Shown here piece by piece: positions 1 to 10,824 of a stretch of DNA of 64,000 nucleotides. The DNA lies in contig NZ_CAJOCF010000004.1 in NCBI RefSeq assembly GCF_905332535.1, positions 145,100 to 209,099 of the forward strand, read 5' to 3'. Source of the stretch: Latilactobacillus fragifolii (lineage in GTDB: Bacteria; Bacillota; Bacilli; Lactobacillales; Lactobacillaceae). Within the stretch, counting starts at the first letter, position 1. Every line of letters begins with the position of its first letter. The notes below the pieces were generated by a model. It did no database searches and was not told the DNA's origin. It saw only the letters and a program-made list of their open reading frames with translations. The translations under genes were made by a program, and so were the position numbers.

Positions 1-582
1 TTAGTACCGACAGTTATCGAACAAACATCACGTGGCGAACGGGCTTACGATATTTACTCTCGCTTACTAAAAGACCGGATTATCATGTTATCTGGCGAAG
101 TAAACGACCAAATGGCTAACACAATCATTGCGCAATTATTATTCTTGGACGCGCAAGATTCAGATAAGGACATCTCAATCTATATTAACTCACCTGGTGG
201 TTCTGTCACTGCAGGGTTAGCAATCATGGATACGATGAACTTCATCAAATCTGATGTTCAAACCATCGCTATGGGGATGGCTGCTTCTATGGCCAGTGTT
301 TTACTTTCAGCAGGGACAAAAGGCAAACGATTTGCATTGCCTAACTCAACTGTCTTGATTCACCAACCTTTAGGTGGCGCACAAGGTCAACAAACTGAAA
401 TTGAAATCGCTGCGCGCGAAATTTTGAAGACCCGGAAACGTTTAAACCAAATTTTGGCAGACAATTCTGGTCAAACCTTCGAAAAATTACAAGCTGACAC
501 TGATCGTGATAACTACATGACAGCCCAAGAAGCAAAAGACTATGGCTTGATTGACGATATTATGGTCAACCAACCAAAATAG
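1..582 (+). CDS. clpP: ATP-dependent Clp protease proteolytic subunit ClpP (5' end cut by window edge)
   Basis: ClpP forms the 14-subunit serine-protease chamber that works with ClpX/ClpC/ClpE unfoldases in cytoplasmic protein quality control. The reading frame is open from base 1 and begins [20 protein letters not shown], which in this family normally follows Met-Asn, so only about two codons are missing. The catalytic triad is visible: Ser in GMAASMAS, His in LIHQPLGG and Asp in the C-terminal DYGLIDDI segment. The 193 visible residues match the usual length of 194-197. A strong terminator follows directly, so it is probably monocistronic. CtsR operators would lie upstream of the window and cannot be judged. 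Confidence 0.97.
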
Positions 583-605
583 CGTGCTGACGGTTGTGTT
601 TAATT

Positions 606-646
606 AAAAATGGGCTAGTTCAAGTTGAACTAGCCCATTTTTTTAT
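606..646 (+). terminator. Rho-independent terminator of clpP
   Basis: A hairpin with stem TGGGCTAGTTCAA / TTGAACTAGCCCA is followed by a run of T. It lies 24 bases after the clpP stop codon. Confidence 0.9.
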
Positions 647-653
647 TTAAATT

Positions 654-662
654 TGTTATACT
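654..662 (+). promoter_or_regulatory. Extended -10 promoter for the DsbA-like gene
   Basis: TGT-TATACT is an extended -10 (TGn plus TATACT) with no good -35 element. A start about 7 bases downstream would leave a leader of roughly 20 bases that contains the AAAGGAGG ribosome site at 674-681. Confidence 0.5.
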
Positions 663-689
663 GACAGTATCTTAAAGGAGGTTTTTGCC

Positions 690-1208
690 ATGGATATTAG
701 TGTCATTAAGAGTGAAAATGTGACAACCACCGGTGGGATTACAATTGGTCAACCAGATGCACCATTAACATCAATTGAATTTATCAATGCTGCTTGCCCT
801 TATTGTCGTAAGTGGTTTTTGAAATCTGAAGAAATGCTAACTGAAGCAGTCAAAGCTGGTCGGCTAAAACGCATTATCAAACCATTTGATAAGGATAAAG
901 CGGATCTGCAACTAGGAAATTTAGCCCATACTTATTTGCCTTTCAATCAACCCGAAACAGTGATGCAAGCATTATCATTTTTGTTTACGCACCAAAAAAC
1001 GTGGCGTAATGATTTGACGCCCGATGAATTTAAAAAATATATCGAGCAAAATCTCAATTTAGCACCACAAGATAATGCCGAAAACCTCGCCACAATTATT
1101 GCTGAAGCTGATCGTGCGAATATTAAATTCGTCCCCACCATCATTCTTGGTGAGCATATCTTTGATGAATCGATTGCCATGCCTGACTTGAACACACTAC
1201 TAAAATAA
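690..1208 (+). CDS. DsbA/thioredoxin-fold oxidoreductase-like protein
   Basis: This 172-residue protein has a CPYC redox motif in NAACPYCRKWF near residues 35-38. A helical region follows and a cis-Pro loop (KFVPTIILG, near residue 152) lies towards the C-terminus, the layout of the DsbA/thioredoxin_4 family. There is no signal peptide or lipobox, so it should act in the cytoplasm, as a disulfide reductase or thiol-stress protein rather than an exported oxidase. The start is fixed by AAAGGAGG seven to eight bases upstream. It sits alone between two terminators, with its own promoter. The neighbour is an OhrR-type thiol-based regulator on the other strand, but a functional link is only a guess. 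The substrate is unknown. Confidence 0.8.
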   Translation: MDISVIKSENVTTTGGITIGQPDAPLTSIEFINAACPYCRKWFLKSEEMLTEAVKAGRLKRIIKPFDKDKADLQLGNLAHTYLPFNQPETVMQALSFLFTHQKTWRNDLTPDEFKKYIEQNLNLAPQDNAENLATIIAEADRANIKFVPTIILGEHIFDESIAMPDLNTLLK

Positions 1209-1242
1209 AAAAAGTGTCCCTTAAAGGGGACACCTTTTTTTA
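1208..1242 (+). terminator. Rho-independent terminator of the DsbA-like gene
   Basis: The hairpin GTGTCCC-TTAAA-GGGGACAC is followed by T7 immediately after the stop codon. The A-run on its 5' side could let it act on both strands. Confidence 0.85.
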
Positions 1243-1305
1243 TGTATGATAAAGGGTTCCAAAAACTATGATCTAATCTCAATACTCCGGTCCTTTATCT
1301 GTCGT

Positions 1306-1761
1306 TTATGAAAAACGCGCTTCATCCATTTGAATGGCATTTAAATGATGTTCAACTTCATTCATTTCCTGACGTAATTCATGATACTTGTCGCTTGTGA
1401 AATCGAGATAGTTTGTGCAAGCACCAACTCGTTCATAGATTTCTTCTTTTTGATTTTCTGCTTTTTCGGTTAAGGTAACGTCAACCCGGCGTTCATCATC
1501 TGATGCACGATTGCGACTTACCCAACCGTCTGCTTCTAATCGTTTCAAAAGCGGGGTTAATGTCCCGCTATCAAGTTCTAAGTGGTGCCCTAACTCTTTC
1601 ACTGACATCTTGCCATGTTCCCACAATGCGAGCATTGCGATAAATTGTGGATAGGTCAATCCGTAAGGTTTTAATACCTTACCGTAGAAATGATTGTAGG
1701 CCTTTTGAGCGCGATAAATCGAAAAACAAAGTTGTTCATCTAATAATACTGGTTTAACCAT
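1306..1761 (-). CDS. MarR-family transcriptional regulator, OhrR type
   Basis: This 151-residue winged-helix repressor has its single N-terminal cysteine in the context LDEQLCFSIYRA (Cys12). That is the peroxide-sensing cysteine position of OhrR proteins, whose oxidation releases DNA. The recognition-helix region LDSGTLTPLLKRLEADGWVSR and the wing (DDERRVDVTLT) are typical of the family. A second cysteine (GACTNYL) near residue 112 could form a disulfide. The start is placed at 1761 because GGAGG at 1770-1774 lies 8 bases before this ATG. The upstream ATG at 1776 overlaps the ribosome site. No ohr peroxidase gene is adjacent, so the target is not evident; the DsbA-like gene next door is a candidate only by position. 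Confidence 0.85.
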   Translation of the reverse strand: MVKPVLLDEQLCFSIYRAQKAYNHFYGKVLKPYGLTYPQFIAMLALWEHGKMSVKELGHHLELDSGTLTPLLKRLEADGWVSRNRASDDERRVDVTLTEKAENQKEEIYERVGACTNYLDFTSDKYHELRQEMNEVEHHLNAIQMDEARFS

Positions 1762-1792
1762 ATAATTTTCCTCCATAAAATTTTCTTTACTT

Positions 1793-1821
1793 ATTTTACT
1801 TAATTATATTGTACAAGTCAA
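1793..1821 (-). promoter_or_regulatory. Promoter of the OhrR-type gene with an internal TTGTACAA palindrome
   Basis: TTGACT and TAAAAT are separated by exactly 17 bases. The spacer carries the palindrome TTGTACAA next to an AT-rich half site, a plausible autorepression operator for the MarR protein. The promoter part is seen directly. The operator role is inferred. Confidence 0.6.
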
Positions 1822-1845
1822 ATATTGCGTGCTATTAATTTGTTT

Positions 1846-2796
1846 TTATTCTTTATTAATTCCTTGCTGGTGTGCTTCGGCGAGTTGATTCAATTTTCTG
1901 AGCCGATGATTAATGCCCGATTTCGAAATCGCCCCACTTGGCATTTTTTCCCCAAGTTCCTTTAACGTAATATCTGGAAATTCCAAACGGAGCAACGCAA
2001 TCTCACGCAACTTCGCCGGCAAATTATCTAATCCGACCGTATCGCGCAAGTATTCAATATTTTCGATTTGCTTCGTGGCTGCATCAATTGTCTTATTCAT
2101 ATTTGCTGTCTCACAATTGACTAAGCGATTAACCGAATTACGCATATCCCGTACAATGCGAATATCTTCAAACTTCAGCATTGCATTAGTAGCGCCTATC
2201 ACTTGTAGAAAATCGGCAATTTTTTCAGCCTCTTTTAGATAAGTAATATAGCCACTGCGGCGGAAAGTTGTTTTAGCATTTAAGCCAAACCGGTTCATCA
2301 TGCGCGCAATATCTTGATTATGCTCTTCGTATAATGAATAGATTTCCAAATGATATCGGCTTGTTTCAGGATTATTGACTGACCCGCCGGCTAGAAAAGC
2401 TCCCCGCAAGTAAGAACGGACGCGCTGATCTTCATTAATCACATCTGCGGACACTTTCGTATGGATAGTAAAACCATCTTCTTCAACGATATCAAGGTCT
2501 TTCAAAACAGTATTTGTATCATACTTCAAGCGCACAATATATTGATTATTCTTTTTTAACTTCATTTTACGACGTACTAGTAATTCGGATTCAACTTGAT
2601 AATTTTGTTTCAGTAAACTATAAATCCGGCGAGCAATCGCCGGATTCTCTGTCTGAACGTTTAAAACAAATTGGTGATTCATCAAGCTCAATGACCCATT
2701 CATCCGAATTAAAGCGGCGAGTTCCGCCCGTGCATGTTCAGGATGCACTTCAAGTTGCGTCAGCTCTTTCTTTACTTCACTTGCATATGAAGCCAT
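1846..2796 (-). CDS. whiA: DNA-binding protein WhiA
   Basis: WhiA is a conserved Gram-positive DNA-binding protein with a degenerate LAGLIDADG homing-endonuclease fold followed by a C-terminal helix-turn-helix. In non-sporulating Firmicutes it influences cell division and chromosome segregation. Visible features are the N-terminal [15 protein letters not shown], the central [16 protein letters not shown] (LAGLIDADG-like) and the C-terminal [20 protein letters not shown] helix-turn-helix. The length of 316 residues is normal. It is the last gene of the rapZ-yvcK-whiA operon: two bases separate it from yvcK, and its GAGGTG ribosome site lies inside the yvcK end. No clear terminator follows. Confidence 0.95.
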   Translation of the reverse strand: MASYASEVKKELTQLEVHPEHARAELAALIRMNGSLSLMNHQFVLNVQTENPAIARRIYSLLKQNYQVESELLVRRKMKLKKNNQYIVRLKYDTNTVLKDLDIVEEDGFTIHTKVSADVINEDQRVRSYLRGAFLAGGSVNNPETSRYHLEIYSLYEEHNQDIARMMNRFGLNAKTTFRRSGYITYLKEAEKIADFLQVIGATNAMLKFEDIRIVRDMRNSVNRLVNCETANMNKTIDAATKQIENIEYLRDTVGLDNLPAKLREIALLRLEFPDITLKELGEKMPSGAISKSGINHRLRKLNQLAEAHQQGINKE

Positions 2797-2798
2797 AA

Positions 2799-3833
2799 TT
2801 ATTCACCTCGCTTAGCTGTGTTGACCTGGAAAGCAAGATTCATAATTTCACTCGCTACTTTTTGTCCATTATGGAACACACCATGATCTTTCAATTTCAA
2901 AAAATTATCGGAAATCACTCGACACCCTAATTCTCGTAACGCTTCAAAGTCATGTTCAACCGGCCAAAGAATTTCATCGTACTTTTGATGATCCAAATAG
3001 TTTTCAGGAACTTGTGCCGTATTGACCAAAACCGTATCCACAAAATTCTGTCCAAGATGGTCGTGCAACACGCGAACGTGATCGGCATCGGTAAAATGTT
3101 CCGTTTCCCCTTTTTGCGTCATGATATTACAAATATAAATCACTTCCGCTTTAGTTTGCTTAACCGCTGCCCCTAAGTTCTCAATCATTAAGTTCGGTAA
3201 GATACTGGTAAACAAACTCCCGGGACCTAAAACAACTACATCGGCATCTAAAATCGCATCAATCACTTGTTGAACAGCTTTTGGTGCTACAAGATCATTT
3301 TGATCCGTTTTCGAGACCCAGACGCGCTTAATTTGCTTGCGCGCAGCCGTAATTTCAGATTCCCCTGTTAATTGGGTACCATCTTTAAATTCAGCATTTA
3401 ACGACAGCGCAACATTGGCCGCGGGATAAATATGACCGTCAACCGCCATCATTTCTGATAATCGTTGAACAGCGTCAAAAATACCTGATTCCATTTCAGA
3501 TAATGCTGCAATAATCAAATTACCAATCGCATGTCCTGAGAAAAAGGCATCGTGTGATTTAAAACGGTATTGAAAAATATCGAGCGTTAACTGTGGTAAA
3601 TCCGACAAGGCCACTAATACATTCCGAATATCACCAGGTGGCACAACATTAATGTAATCGCGAATTACGCCAGAAGAACCGCCATCGTCTGCAACCGTGA
3701 CAATTGCCGTGGCATCCGCATTTTGTTCGCGGAGACTCTTTAAAATAACCGGTAACCCCGTTCCGCCACCAATCACAACAACTTTTGGTCGGCGCCCTTT
3801 AATGACCCGAATAATCCGATTAGTGGCTGTCAT
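2799..3833 (-). CDS. yvcK: Gluconeogenesis factor YvcK/MgfK (CofD-like)
   Basis: This 344-residue CofD-like protein binds UDP-sugars. In Bacillus it is needed for growth on gluconeogenic carbon sources and for correct cell shape. The nucleotide-binding segment [17 protein letters not shown] (residues about 18-34), the [12 protein letters not shown] loop and [14 protein letters not shown] are all present. Its ATG overlaps the rapZ stop codon by four bases (ATGA), which shows translational coupling in the rapZ-yvcK-whiA operon. Nothing appears truncated. Confidence 0.93.
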   Translation of the reverse strand: MTATNRIIRVIKGRRPKVVVIGGGTGLPVILKSLREQNADATAIVTVADDGGSSGVIRDYINVVPPGDIRNVLVALSDLPQLTLDIFQYRFKSHDAFFSGHAIGNLIIAALSEMESGIFDAVQRLSEMMAVDGHIYPAANVALSLNAEFKDGTQLTGESEITAARKQIKRVWVSKTDQNDLVAPKAVQQVIDAILDADVVVLGPGSLFTSILPNLMIENLGAAVKQTKAEVIYICNIMTQKGETEHFTDADHVRVLHDHLGQNFVDTVLVNTAQVPENYLDHQKYDEILWPVEHDFEALRELGCRVISDNFLKLKDHGVFHNGQKVASEIMNLAFQVNTAKRGE

Positions 3834-4714
3834 GACCGATTAACCGTTTCCTTGCGTTTCTTCATATCTCGGTGGGTCACGTCAACCGGATAATCGAACG
3901 ATAAATCGTCAGCTAAGCGTTGCGCAAGTGCTACTGAACGGTGTTGGCCACCGGTACAGCCAATCGCAATGGTTACACTTGTTTTACCTTCTTTGAGATA
4001 ACCTGGCATGATATCTTTTAACAGCCCACTAAATTGTTCATAGAATTTTTCAGTAGCCGGTTGCGCCATGACATAGTCGCTAACTGGTTGGTCTAAACCA
4101 TTTAATTCTTTAAACGCTGGTACATAGTAGGGGTTCGGCAAGAAACGAACATCCATAACGATATCCGCATCAATTGGTAAACCGTATTTAAACCCAAATG
4201 ACATCACTTCAATATGAAATGACGGGTTAACGGCCGTCTTGAACACATGAAAAATCTTTTCTCTTAATTGGCGTGGTGACATGGTTGAAGTATCAACCAC
4301 CATCTGGGCCCGATTGCGAATTTCAGTTAATAGGCGCCGTTCTTTTTGAATGCCGTCCATTAAACGCCCCTCCATCGCTAGTGGATGTGAGCGGCGTGTC
4401 TCTTTGTATCGCGAAACCAATTCTTCATCTGATGCATCCAAGAAAAGAATCTTAGTCGTCACAAATTGCGTGTTATCAAGGTTGGCAAGCATTTCAATGA
4501 TCTCATCGTAAAAAGCACGTGAGCGCAAATCAATGACTAATGCAATCTTAGTGACTTTGCCGGACTCCTTGACCAATTCCCAAAACTTAGGCAGTAATGT
4601 CGGTGGCATATTATCAACACAAAAATAACCTAGATCTTCAAAACTTTGCATAGCGACGGTTTTCCCAGCACCACTCATCCCTGTAATCACTACTAAGTTC
4701 AATGTATCTGTCAT
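3830..4714 (-). CDS. rapZ: RapZ/YvcJ family nucleotide-binding protein
   Basis: This is a P-loop ATP/GTP-binding protein of 294 residues with Walker A GMSGAGKT near the N-terminus. The conserved C-terminal domain carries [18 protein letters not shown] and [10 protein letters not shown]. In enterobacteria RapZ presents small RNAs to RNase E. In Bacillus YvcJ affects competence, and its exact role in lactic acid bacteria is not established. The start is set at 4714 because AAGGGG lies at normal distance before this ATG, whereas 18 more in-frame codons upstream lack a ribosome site. It leads the operon with yvcK and whiA. Confidence 0.93.
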   Translation of the reverse strand: MTDTLNLVVITGMSGAGKTVAMQSFEDLGYFCVDNMPPTLLPKFWELVKESGKVTKIALVIDLRSRAFYDEIIEMLANLDNTQFVTTKILFLDASDEELVSRYKETRRSHPLAMEGRLMDGIQKERRLLTEIRNRAQMVVDTSTMSPRQLREKIFHVFKTAVNPSFHIEVMSFGFKYGLPIDADIVMDVRFLPNPYYVPAFKELNGLDQPVSDYVMAQPATEKFYEQFSGLLKDIMPGYLKEGKTSVTIAIGCTGGQHRSVALAQRLADDLSFDYPVDVTHRDMKKRKETVNRS

Positions 4715-4863
4715 CAGACCACCCCTTAAGTTTTCACTTTTACTATTGTAACATTCCTGGCGTGTCATTGAAAGCTATCAAAACGTGCATCATGTACTAT
4801 TTAATGTCGTTAAATCGAATTCATTCCCAATAACTAGGCATTTGAAAGAGCTTATTTTTTCAT

Positions 4864-4896
4864 AAAAAAAAAGCGAAACAAATGAATTGTTCCGCG
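4864..4896 (-). terminator. Rho-independent terminator of the DUF308 gene
   Basis: On the minus strand the stem GCGGAACAA/TTGTTTCGC is followed by a T run. It lies 17 bases after the stop of the upstream DUF308 gene. Confidence 0.85.
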
Positions 4897-4912
4897 ATTA
4901 GTCAATTAACCG

Positions 4913-5449
4913 TTATAGTCGTCTTGCAAACGCAATGATAATTGCGTTAATGCCAAAGAAAGCAAAGTAAAAACCAACCAAAGTCACCATCGTCACAGCG
5001 GTTACGACTGGATCCATTAACAATAAGATCCCCACAATGACGCCTAAGATATTCAGAATCATCGAAACGATGTATAGGCCTGTATTAAATTGCTTGAGGT
5101 GGCTTACATTCAATAATGCCACAATTGAATCGAACAAGAACCAGAATGCAAAGATATAACCTAAAGCGGCCACACCAGCTGGAATATTCAAGATAAACAA
5201 AATACCCAAAATGACATCGACAATGGCATCGACCAACATTAAAGTGGCACGTATGCCAGTTTCTTGTCGTAACCGGCTATACGCACTAATCTTCGCAATC
5301 CCCCGAATAATCGCCGCAATCGCAATCACAATGACCAACCCAGATAATGTCTTACCCGGTTGATTAAACAAGCAGTATGCAACGATTAAGAAAATAATTC
5401 CCGTCATAAACTCTGACCAATCAAAGTGCCATTCATTTTTTCTAAACAT
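4913..5449 (-). CDS. DUF308/HdeD-family membrane protein
   Basis: This 178-residue integral membrane protein has about six hydrophobic helices arranged as repeated pairs (TGIIFLIVAYCLF, LVIVIAIAAIIRG, VILGILFILNIPAG, LGYIFAFWFLFD, MILNILGVIVGILLL, VTLVGFYFAFFG). That repeat layout is typical of the HdeD/DUF308 family, which is linked to acid stress in enterobacteria but has no proven role in lactobacilli. The start is the ATG at 5449, seven bases after GAGGTG. A TTG two codons upstream is too close to that site. It is a single gene with its own terminator. Confidence 0.75.
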   Translation of the reverse strand: MFRKNEWHFDWSEFMTGIIFLIVAYCLFNQPGKTLSGLVIVIAIAAIIRGIAKISAYSRLRQETGIRATLMLVDAIVDVILGILFILNIPAGVAALGYIFAFWFLFDSIVALLNVSHLKQFNTGLYIVSMILNILGVIVGILLLMDPVVTAVTMVTLVGFYFAFFGINAIIIAFARRL

Positions 5450-5526
5450 TCCCAATCACCTCTCATTGTTGATACCTTTATCATACTTTTTTTAAGTGCA
5501 ATCGACAACTATATTTAGTAAAACAA

Positions 5527-5577
5527 AAAAAGTGGGCGGTTAAGGCAGAAATGATGCTGCCTGACCGTCCGCTTTTT
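5527..5577 (-). terminator. Rho-independent terminator of uvrBA
   Basis: On the minus strand, GGACGGTCAGGCAG pairs imperfectly with CTGCCTTAACCGCCC and a T7 run follows. It begins 17 bases after the uvrA stop. Confidence 0.8.
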
Positions 5578-5593
5578 AAACGGATTCTATTAG

Positions 5594-8446
5594 TCACTTC
5601 TGTGCGGCAATTGTGCGCGCTGTATCTCGTTTTAAAACAGGTTTTAAATATTGGCCAGTATAACTTTCACTAACATTAGCAATTTCTTCTGGCGTACCGG
5701 TCGCGACAATTGTCCCGCCTTTATCGCCGCCTTCAGGCCCTAAGTCAATAATGTAATCAGCCGTCTTGATAACATCTAAATTATGTTCAATCACTAAAAT
5801 CGTGTTACCTTCTTCAACTAAGCGCTCCAAAACGCCTAACAAACGCTTAATATCGTCGGTATGCAAGCCGGTCGTTGGTTCATCGAGAATGTATAAATTC
5901 TTACCTGTTGATTGTTTTTGTAATTCGGAGGCCAACTTCATCCGTTGTGCTTCCCCACCAGATAAGGTTGTCGCAGATTGGCCTAATGTGACATAGCCCA
6001 AACCGACATCAACAATTGTTTGTAACTTCCGGGCAATCTTCGGAATGTTTGCAAAGAAGACCGTTGCTTCAGCGACCGTCATATCTAAAATTTCAGCAAT
6101 GTTCTTCCCCTTATAGACAACTTCCAAGGTTTCTGAATTATAGCGACTGCCATGACAAACTTCACATGGCACATAAACATCTGGTAAGAAGTTCATTTCA
6201 ATCTTGATGATGCCGTCACCTTTGCAGGCTTCACAGCGACCACCTTTAACATTAAAACTGAAGCGGCCTTTCTTGTAGCCCCGTAATTTAGCTTCATTGG
6301 TTTGAGCGAACAAATCACGAATGTTGTCAAAGACACCAGTATACGTTGCTGGATTACTCCGCGGTGTTCGACCAATTGGGCTTTGATCAATATTAATCAG
6401 TTTTTCGAGATTTTGATAACCCGTAATCGTTTTATACTGACCTGGTTTCGCCGAGTTCCGATTCATCTTTTGGGCCAAGGCTTTTTTCAAAATCGTATTG
6501 ACCAAGGTTGACTTACCAGAACCTGAAACACCGGTAACCACGACAAATTCACCTAATGGGAAATCAACCGTCAAATTCTTCAGGTTATTTTCAGCCGCAC
6601 CGGTCACACGAATTTTCTTGCCATTGCCTTTACGCCGTTTTAACGGTACTGGAATGTACTCGGAACCTGCTAGATAACGGCCCGTCAAGGATTTGGGGTT
6701 ATGTTCAACTTCACTTGGCGTCCCAGCGGCCATGACTTCTCCACCGAGCTCACCTGCTCCGGGACCGATATCAACGAGATAATCGGCCGCACGCATTGTA
6801 TCTTCATCATGTTCAACGACAATTAACGTATTGCCTAAGTCGCGCATCTTCTTCAATGACCCAATCAAACGATCATTATCCCGTTGATGTAGGCCAATTG
6901 ATGGTTCATCGAGGATATAAAGGACGCCCGACAAGTTCGAACCAATTTGAGTGGCCAACCGAATCCGTTGAGCCTCTCCACCAGAAAGGGTTCCAGCTGA
7001 ACGACTCAGCGTTAAATAATCCAAGCCAACGTTGATCAAGAACGTCAATCGATCGTGAACTTCTTTCAAGATTGGTTGCGCAACAACACTGTCTTTTTCA
7101 GAAAGTTTGAGTTGGTCGAAGAATGGTAAAGCTTCTTTGATGGCATTATCTGAAACGGTAGCGATATCTTGACCACCCACTTTAACAGCCAAAGCTTGTC
7201 GATTTAAACGGGCCCCATGACAAGTTTGACATGTTAACTCAGTCATATAAGTCCGCATTTGAGCCCGCGTAAAATCACTGTTAGTTTCGCGGTAGCGCCG
7301 GTCAACATTGGCTAACACCCCTTCAAATGGCACATCCACATCACGAACCCCACCAAAATCATTTTCATAATGGAAGTGGAAATCCTTGCCTTGCGAACCA
7401 TTTAAAATAATGTCTTTTTGCCGGGGGGTTAATTTGCTAAATGGCCGATCCATGTCGATTTTAAACGACTTGCAAGCCTGTTCAAGCATCTGTGGATAAT
7501 ATTGCGAACTAATTGGATTCCATGGCGCAATGGCGCCTTCACGCAATGTCTTGCTCGTATCAGGAATCACTAAATCCATATCGACCTCTAACTTAACACC
7601 TAAACCGTCACAGTCGGGACAGGCCCCAAATGGCGCGTTAAATGAAAACAAACGCGGTTCTAATGCCCCAACCGTGAATCCACAAATTGGACAAGCATAG
7701 TGTTCTGAGAAAAGTAGTTGTTCACCGCCTATGATATCGGCAGTTGCATAACCTTCTGATAAACGCAACGCTGCTTCGAACGAATCAAATAAACGGGACC
7801 GAACGCCGTCTTTCACAACGATTCGATCCACAACAATATTAATGTCGTGTTTTTTATTCTTATCCAATTCGATATCGGCACTAACGTCCATGACTTCGCC
7901 ATCAACTTGCACGCGGACGTAGCCCTCTCGTTGAATTTTTTCAAATACTTTTTTGTGTTGCCCTTTTTTACCGCGAATAATCGGTGACATCACTTGTAGT
8001 TTCGTCTTCTCAGGTAGTGCCAAGACGCGGTCGACCATCTGTTCAACGGATTGACTACTAATTTCAGTGCCGTCATTGGGACAGATTGGGTGCCCAACCC
8101 GCGCCCATAAAAGTCGTAGGTAGTCGTTAATTTCCGTAACTGTTCCGACTGTTGAACGCGGATTTTTAGAAGTTGTTTTTTGATCAATTGAAATCGCTGG
8201 ACTGAGCCCGTCAATTGAATCCACATCCGGTTTATCCATCTGTCCTAAAAATTGGCGCGCATAAGCCGACAAACTCTCGACATAGCGCCGTTGTCCTTCG
8301 GCATATAAGGTATCAAAGGCTAACGAACTCTTCCCAGAGCCCGACAGTCCCGTCACAACCACTAATTTATCACGTGGAATTGTGACATCAATATTTTTTA
8401 AATTATGCGCGCGCGCACCATGAATTACGATTTTATCATTTGCCAT
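5594..8446 (-). CDS. uvrA: Excinuclease ABC subunit A
   Basis: UvrA is the damage-scanning ATPase of nucleotide excision repair and loads UvrB at bulky lesions. The 950 residues carry two ABC modules, with Walker [10 protein letters not shown] (about residue 32) and GVSGSGKST (about 645). There are two LSGGEAQR signatures and zinc-finger pairs ([19 protein letters not shown] region, [14 protein letters not shown]). Length and domain order are normal. It lies 12 bases downstream of uvrB and has AGAGG as ribosome site, so the two form one operon. The LexA-type box upstream of uvrB should control both. Confidence 0.97.
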   Translation of the reverse strand: MANDKIVIHGARAHNLKNIDVTIPRDKLVVVTGLSGSGKSSLAFDTLYAEGQRRYVESLSAYARQFLGQMDKPDVDSIDGLSPAISIDQKTTSKNPRSTVGTVTEINDYLRLLWARVGHPICPNDGTEISSQSVEQMVDRVLALPEKTKLQVMSPIIRGKKGQHKKVFEKIQREGYVRVQVDGEVMDVSADIELDKNKKHDINIVVDRIVVKDGVRSRLFDSFEAALRLSEGYATADIIGGEQLLFSEHYACPICGFTVGALEPRLFSFNAPFGACPDCDGLGVKLEVDMDLVIPDTSKTLREGAIAPWNPISSQYYPQMLEQACKSFKIDMDRPFSKLTPRQKDIILNGSQGKDFHFHYENDFGGVRDVDVPFEGVLANVDRRYRETNSDFTRAQMRTYMTELTCQTCHGARLNRQALAVKVGGQDIATVSDNAIKEALPFFDQLKLSEKDSVVAQPILKEVHDRLTFLINVGLDYLTLSRSAGTLSGGEAQRIRLATQIGSNLSGVLYILDEPSIGLHQRDNDRLIGSLKKMRDLGNTLIVVEHDEDTMRAADYLVDIGPGAGELGGEVMAAGTPSEVEHNPKSLTGRYLAGSEYIPVPLKRRKGNGKKIRVTGAAENNLKNLTVDFPLGEFVVVTGVSGSGKSTLVNTILKKALAQKMNRNSAKPGQYKTITGYQNLEKLINIDQSPIGRTPRSNPATYTGVFDNIRDLFAQTNEAKLRGYKKGRFSFNVKGGRCEACKGDGIIKIEMNFLPDVYVPCEVCHGSRYNSETLEVVYKGKNIAEILDMTVAEATVFFANIPKIARKLQTIVDVGLGYVTLGQSATTLSGGEAQRMKLASELQKQSTGKNLYILDEPTTGLHTDDIKRLLGVLERLVEEGNTILVIEHNLDVIKTADYIIDLGPEGGDKGGTIVATGTPEEIANVSESYTGQYLKPVLKRDTARTIAAQK

Positions 8447-8458
8447 GCTTTACCTCTT

Positions 8459-10462
8459 TTAGTCAATTTCACTCTTAATCTCTAAGATGGTATCCCGCAG
8501 TGTTGCAGCCTGTTCGAAGTCAAGCTTCTTAGCTGCTATCCGCATTTGTTCGGATAGCCGTTCAACCATTTCAAGTTTCTCAGCCTTCGACATACTATCA
8601 AAATCAATCTCGTTGGTCATCTTAATTTCTTCAGGATGTTCAACTGATTGAACAACCGAAATTGCATCCCGAACGGGTTTAATGATGGTCTTTGGCGTTA
8701 GGTGGTGTTTATCATTATAGGCTTCTTGAATCGAGCGACGTCGTTTCGTCTCATCCATCGCATTGCGCATCGAATCAGTAATTTTATCCGCATACAGTAA
8801 TACTTGGCCATTTTGATTCCGTGATGCTCGGCCAATCGTTTGAATTAATGAACGTTCACTTCGTAAGAAGCCTTCTTTATCGGCGTCCAAAATTGCCACT
8901 AACGAAACTTCTGGAACGTCAATGCCTTCCCGCAATAAGTTAATCCCAATCAAGACATCAAACTTACCTAGTCGCAGATCACGAATGATTTCTGTCCGTT
9001 CCAAGGTCTTGACATCACTATGCAAGTAACGCACTTTGATACCTAGTTCCTTAAGATAATCGGTTAAATCTTCCGCCATCTTCTTGGTTAACGTCGTAAT
9101 AAAGACCCGTTCGTTCTTTTCAATCCGCTTGTTAATTTCACCAACTAAATCATCAATCTGTCCCATAATTGGCCGAACTTCAATATTGGGATCTAACAAG
9201 CCAGTCGGTCGGATAATCTGATCAACTTGAATGTCGGTTTGTTCAGCTTCATAAGGACCAGGGGTTGCCGAAACATACATAATTTGATTGACATGTTTTT
9301 CAAATTCGGGCAATGTTAACGGCCGGTTATCAAGTGCACTTGGTAACCGGAAACCATAGTCAATTAGCATTTGCTTACGGGCACGATCGCCGTTATACAT
9401 CCCGCGAATCTGAGGCATCGTCACATGTGATTCGTCAATCATCATGATGGAATCTTTCGGAAAGAAATCCAGTAAGGTATACGGTGGTTCTCCCGCAGCC
9501 CGATCTTCCATATGCCGTGAATAGTTTTCAATACCCGAACAATAACCCATTTCTTGCATCATCTCAAGATCATAATTGGTTCGTTGTTCTAAACGTTGTG
9601 CTTCTAATAACTTACCATCCGCTTTCAATTCTGTTAGCCGATCTTCTAATTCAGCCTTGATACTCTTGATAGCTTTGGCCATCTTTTCTTCACTGGTCAT
9701 AAAATGGGTGGCAGGGAAAATTGCCACATGTTCACGTTCCCCCATTACTTCACCAGTTAACGCGTCCACTTCGACAATCCGGTCGATCTCATCGCCGAAA
9801 AATTCAACTCGTAACGCATGATCGTCACGTGAAGCCGGAAAAATCTCGACGACATCGCCCCGAACGCGGAAACGCCCCCGTTGAAAATCAATATCGTTGC
9901 GTTCAAATTGAATATCAACCAGTTGTCTTAATAAATCATTACGCTCAATTGTCATCCCCGGTCGTAATGAAAGGACATGATCTTGATATTCGTTCGGGTC
10001 ACCTAACCCGAAAATACATGAAACAGAAGCGACAACAATCACATCGTTGCGCTCCAACAGTGCACTTGTCGCTGAATGCCGTAGTTTATCGATTTCGTCA
10101 TTGATACTCGAGTCTTTTTCGATATAGGTATCACTAGAAGGCACATAAGCTTCTGGTTGGTAATAATCATAGTAACTGACAAAATATTCCACCGCGTTAT
10201 TCGGGAAAAATTGCTTAAACTCAGCATAGAGCTGGCCTGCCAACGTCTTATTATGCGAAATAATTAACGTTGGTTTGTTTAAGTTCTTGATGACATTCGA
10301 CATCGTAAAAGTCTTCCCCGTCCCAGTTGCCCCCATCAAGACTTGCGCTTTCGCGCCGGCCTCAAAATTCTTAGTTAACGTTTCAATTGCCGCTGGTTGG
10401 TCCCCAGCAGGTTCATAGGGCGCCACTAAATCAAATTGGTTATCATTCTGTCGTTCAATCAT
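8459..10462 (-). CDS. uvrB: Excinuclease ABC subunit B
   Basis: UvrB verifies damage, opens the DNA and recruits UvrC and the UvrD helicase. The 667-residue protein has Walker [11 protein letters not shown], the beta-hairpin region [12 protein letters not shown] and DEAD-like DESHVT. Helicase motif VI appears as [12 protein letters not shown], and a C-terminal UVR coiled coil ([20 protein letters not shown]) follows. The start is placed at 10462 because GGAGG precedes this ATG. The reading frame is open 22 codons further upstream, but without a ribosome site. A LexA-like sequence 136 bases upstream indicates SOS control. Confidence 0.97.
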   Translation of the reverse strand: MIERQNDNQFDLVAPYEPAGDQPAAIETLTKNFEAGAKAQVLMGATGTGKTFTMSNVIKNLNKPTLIISHNKTLAGQLYAEFKQFFPNNAVEYFVSYYDYYQPEAYVPSSDTYIEKDSSINDEIDKLRHSATSALLERNDVIVVASVSCIFGLGDPNEYQDHVLSLRPGMTIERNDLLRQLVDIQFERNDIDFQRGRFRVRGDVVEIFPASRDDHALRVEFFGDEIDRIVEVDALTGEVMGEREHVAIFPATHFMTSEEKMAKAIKSIKAELEDRLTELKADGKLLEAQRLEQRTNYDLEMMQEMGYCSGIENYSRHMEDRAAGEPPYTLLDFFPKDSIMMIDESHVTMPQIRGMYNGDRARKQMLIDYGFRLPSALDNRPLTLPEFEKHVNQIMYVSATPGPYEAEQTDIQVDQIIRPTGLLDPNIEVRPIMGQIDDLVGEINKRIEKNERVFITTLTKKMAEDLTDYLKELGIKVRYLHSDVKTLERTEIIRDLRLGKFDVLIGINLLREGIDVPEVSLVAILDADKEGFLRSERSLIQTIGRASRNQNGQVLLYADKITDSMRNAMDETKRRRSIQEAYNDKHHLTPKTIIKPVRDAISVVQSVEHPEEIKMTNEIDFDSMSKAEKLEMVERLSEQMRIAAKKLDFEQAATLRDTILEIKSEID

Positions 10463-10824
10463 CAAAAGCCTCCATTGCCATTTGCTAGCGATAAAAGAAG
10501 ACGCCCGGGAGAAGTTGCCTTCCACCATAACGTCTACTTACCGATTTTATAAAGAATTATCTTTCTTGTCTTTTAAGTCATTTACATTTTACCACACCGA
10601 ACATACTTTCGCCAGAGTGCTGTTTAAAGCGGTTATCCTCTGGAAATTAGCCTAGTCTAGTGAATAAGCGCGTATGATTGTTCGCTGGACGTAGCTAAAC
10701 GTAAGCGGATGCTTTGAATGGCACGTTTTCACACACTTTAAGTCGAAACGTGCTTTCAAAAGCATACTGCTGGGCTTAGCTCCACCAGGCGAATGCTCGC
10801 AATATAATCGCTTTTGACGCACGC
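10463..10824. other. 362-base gene-free region between uvrB and the HD hydrolase gene
   Basis: No convincing reading frame is present. The left half holds the uvrB leader and LexA-like box. The right half is occupied by the long imperfect inverted repeat annotated separately. Confidence 0.7.
10598..10611 (-). promoter_or_regulatory. Probable LexA/SOS box upstream of uvrBA
   Basis: The plus-strand sequence CGAACATACTTTCG differs at one conserved position from the Gram-positive SOS box CGAACRNRYGTTYG. Placement upstream of uvrB fits the known SOS regulon. The box upstream of recA in this window is closer to the consensus. Confidence 0.65.
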
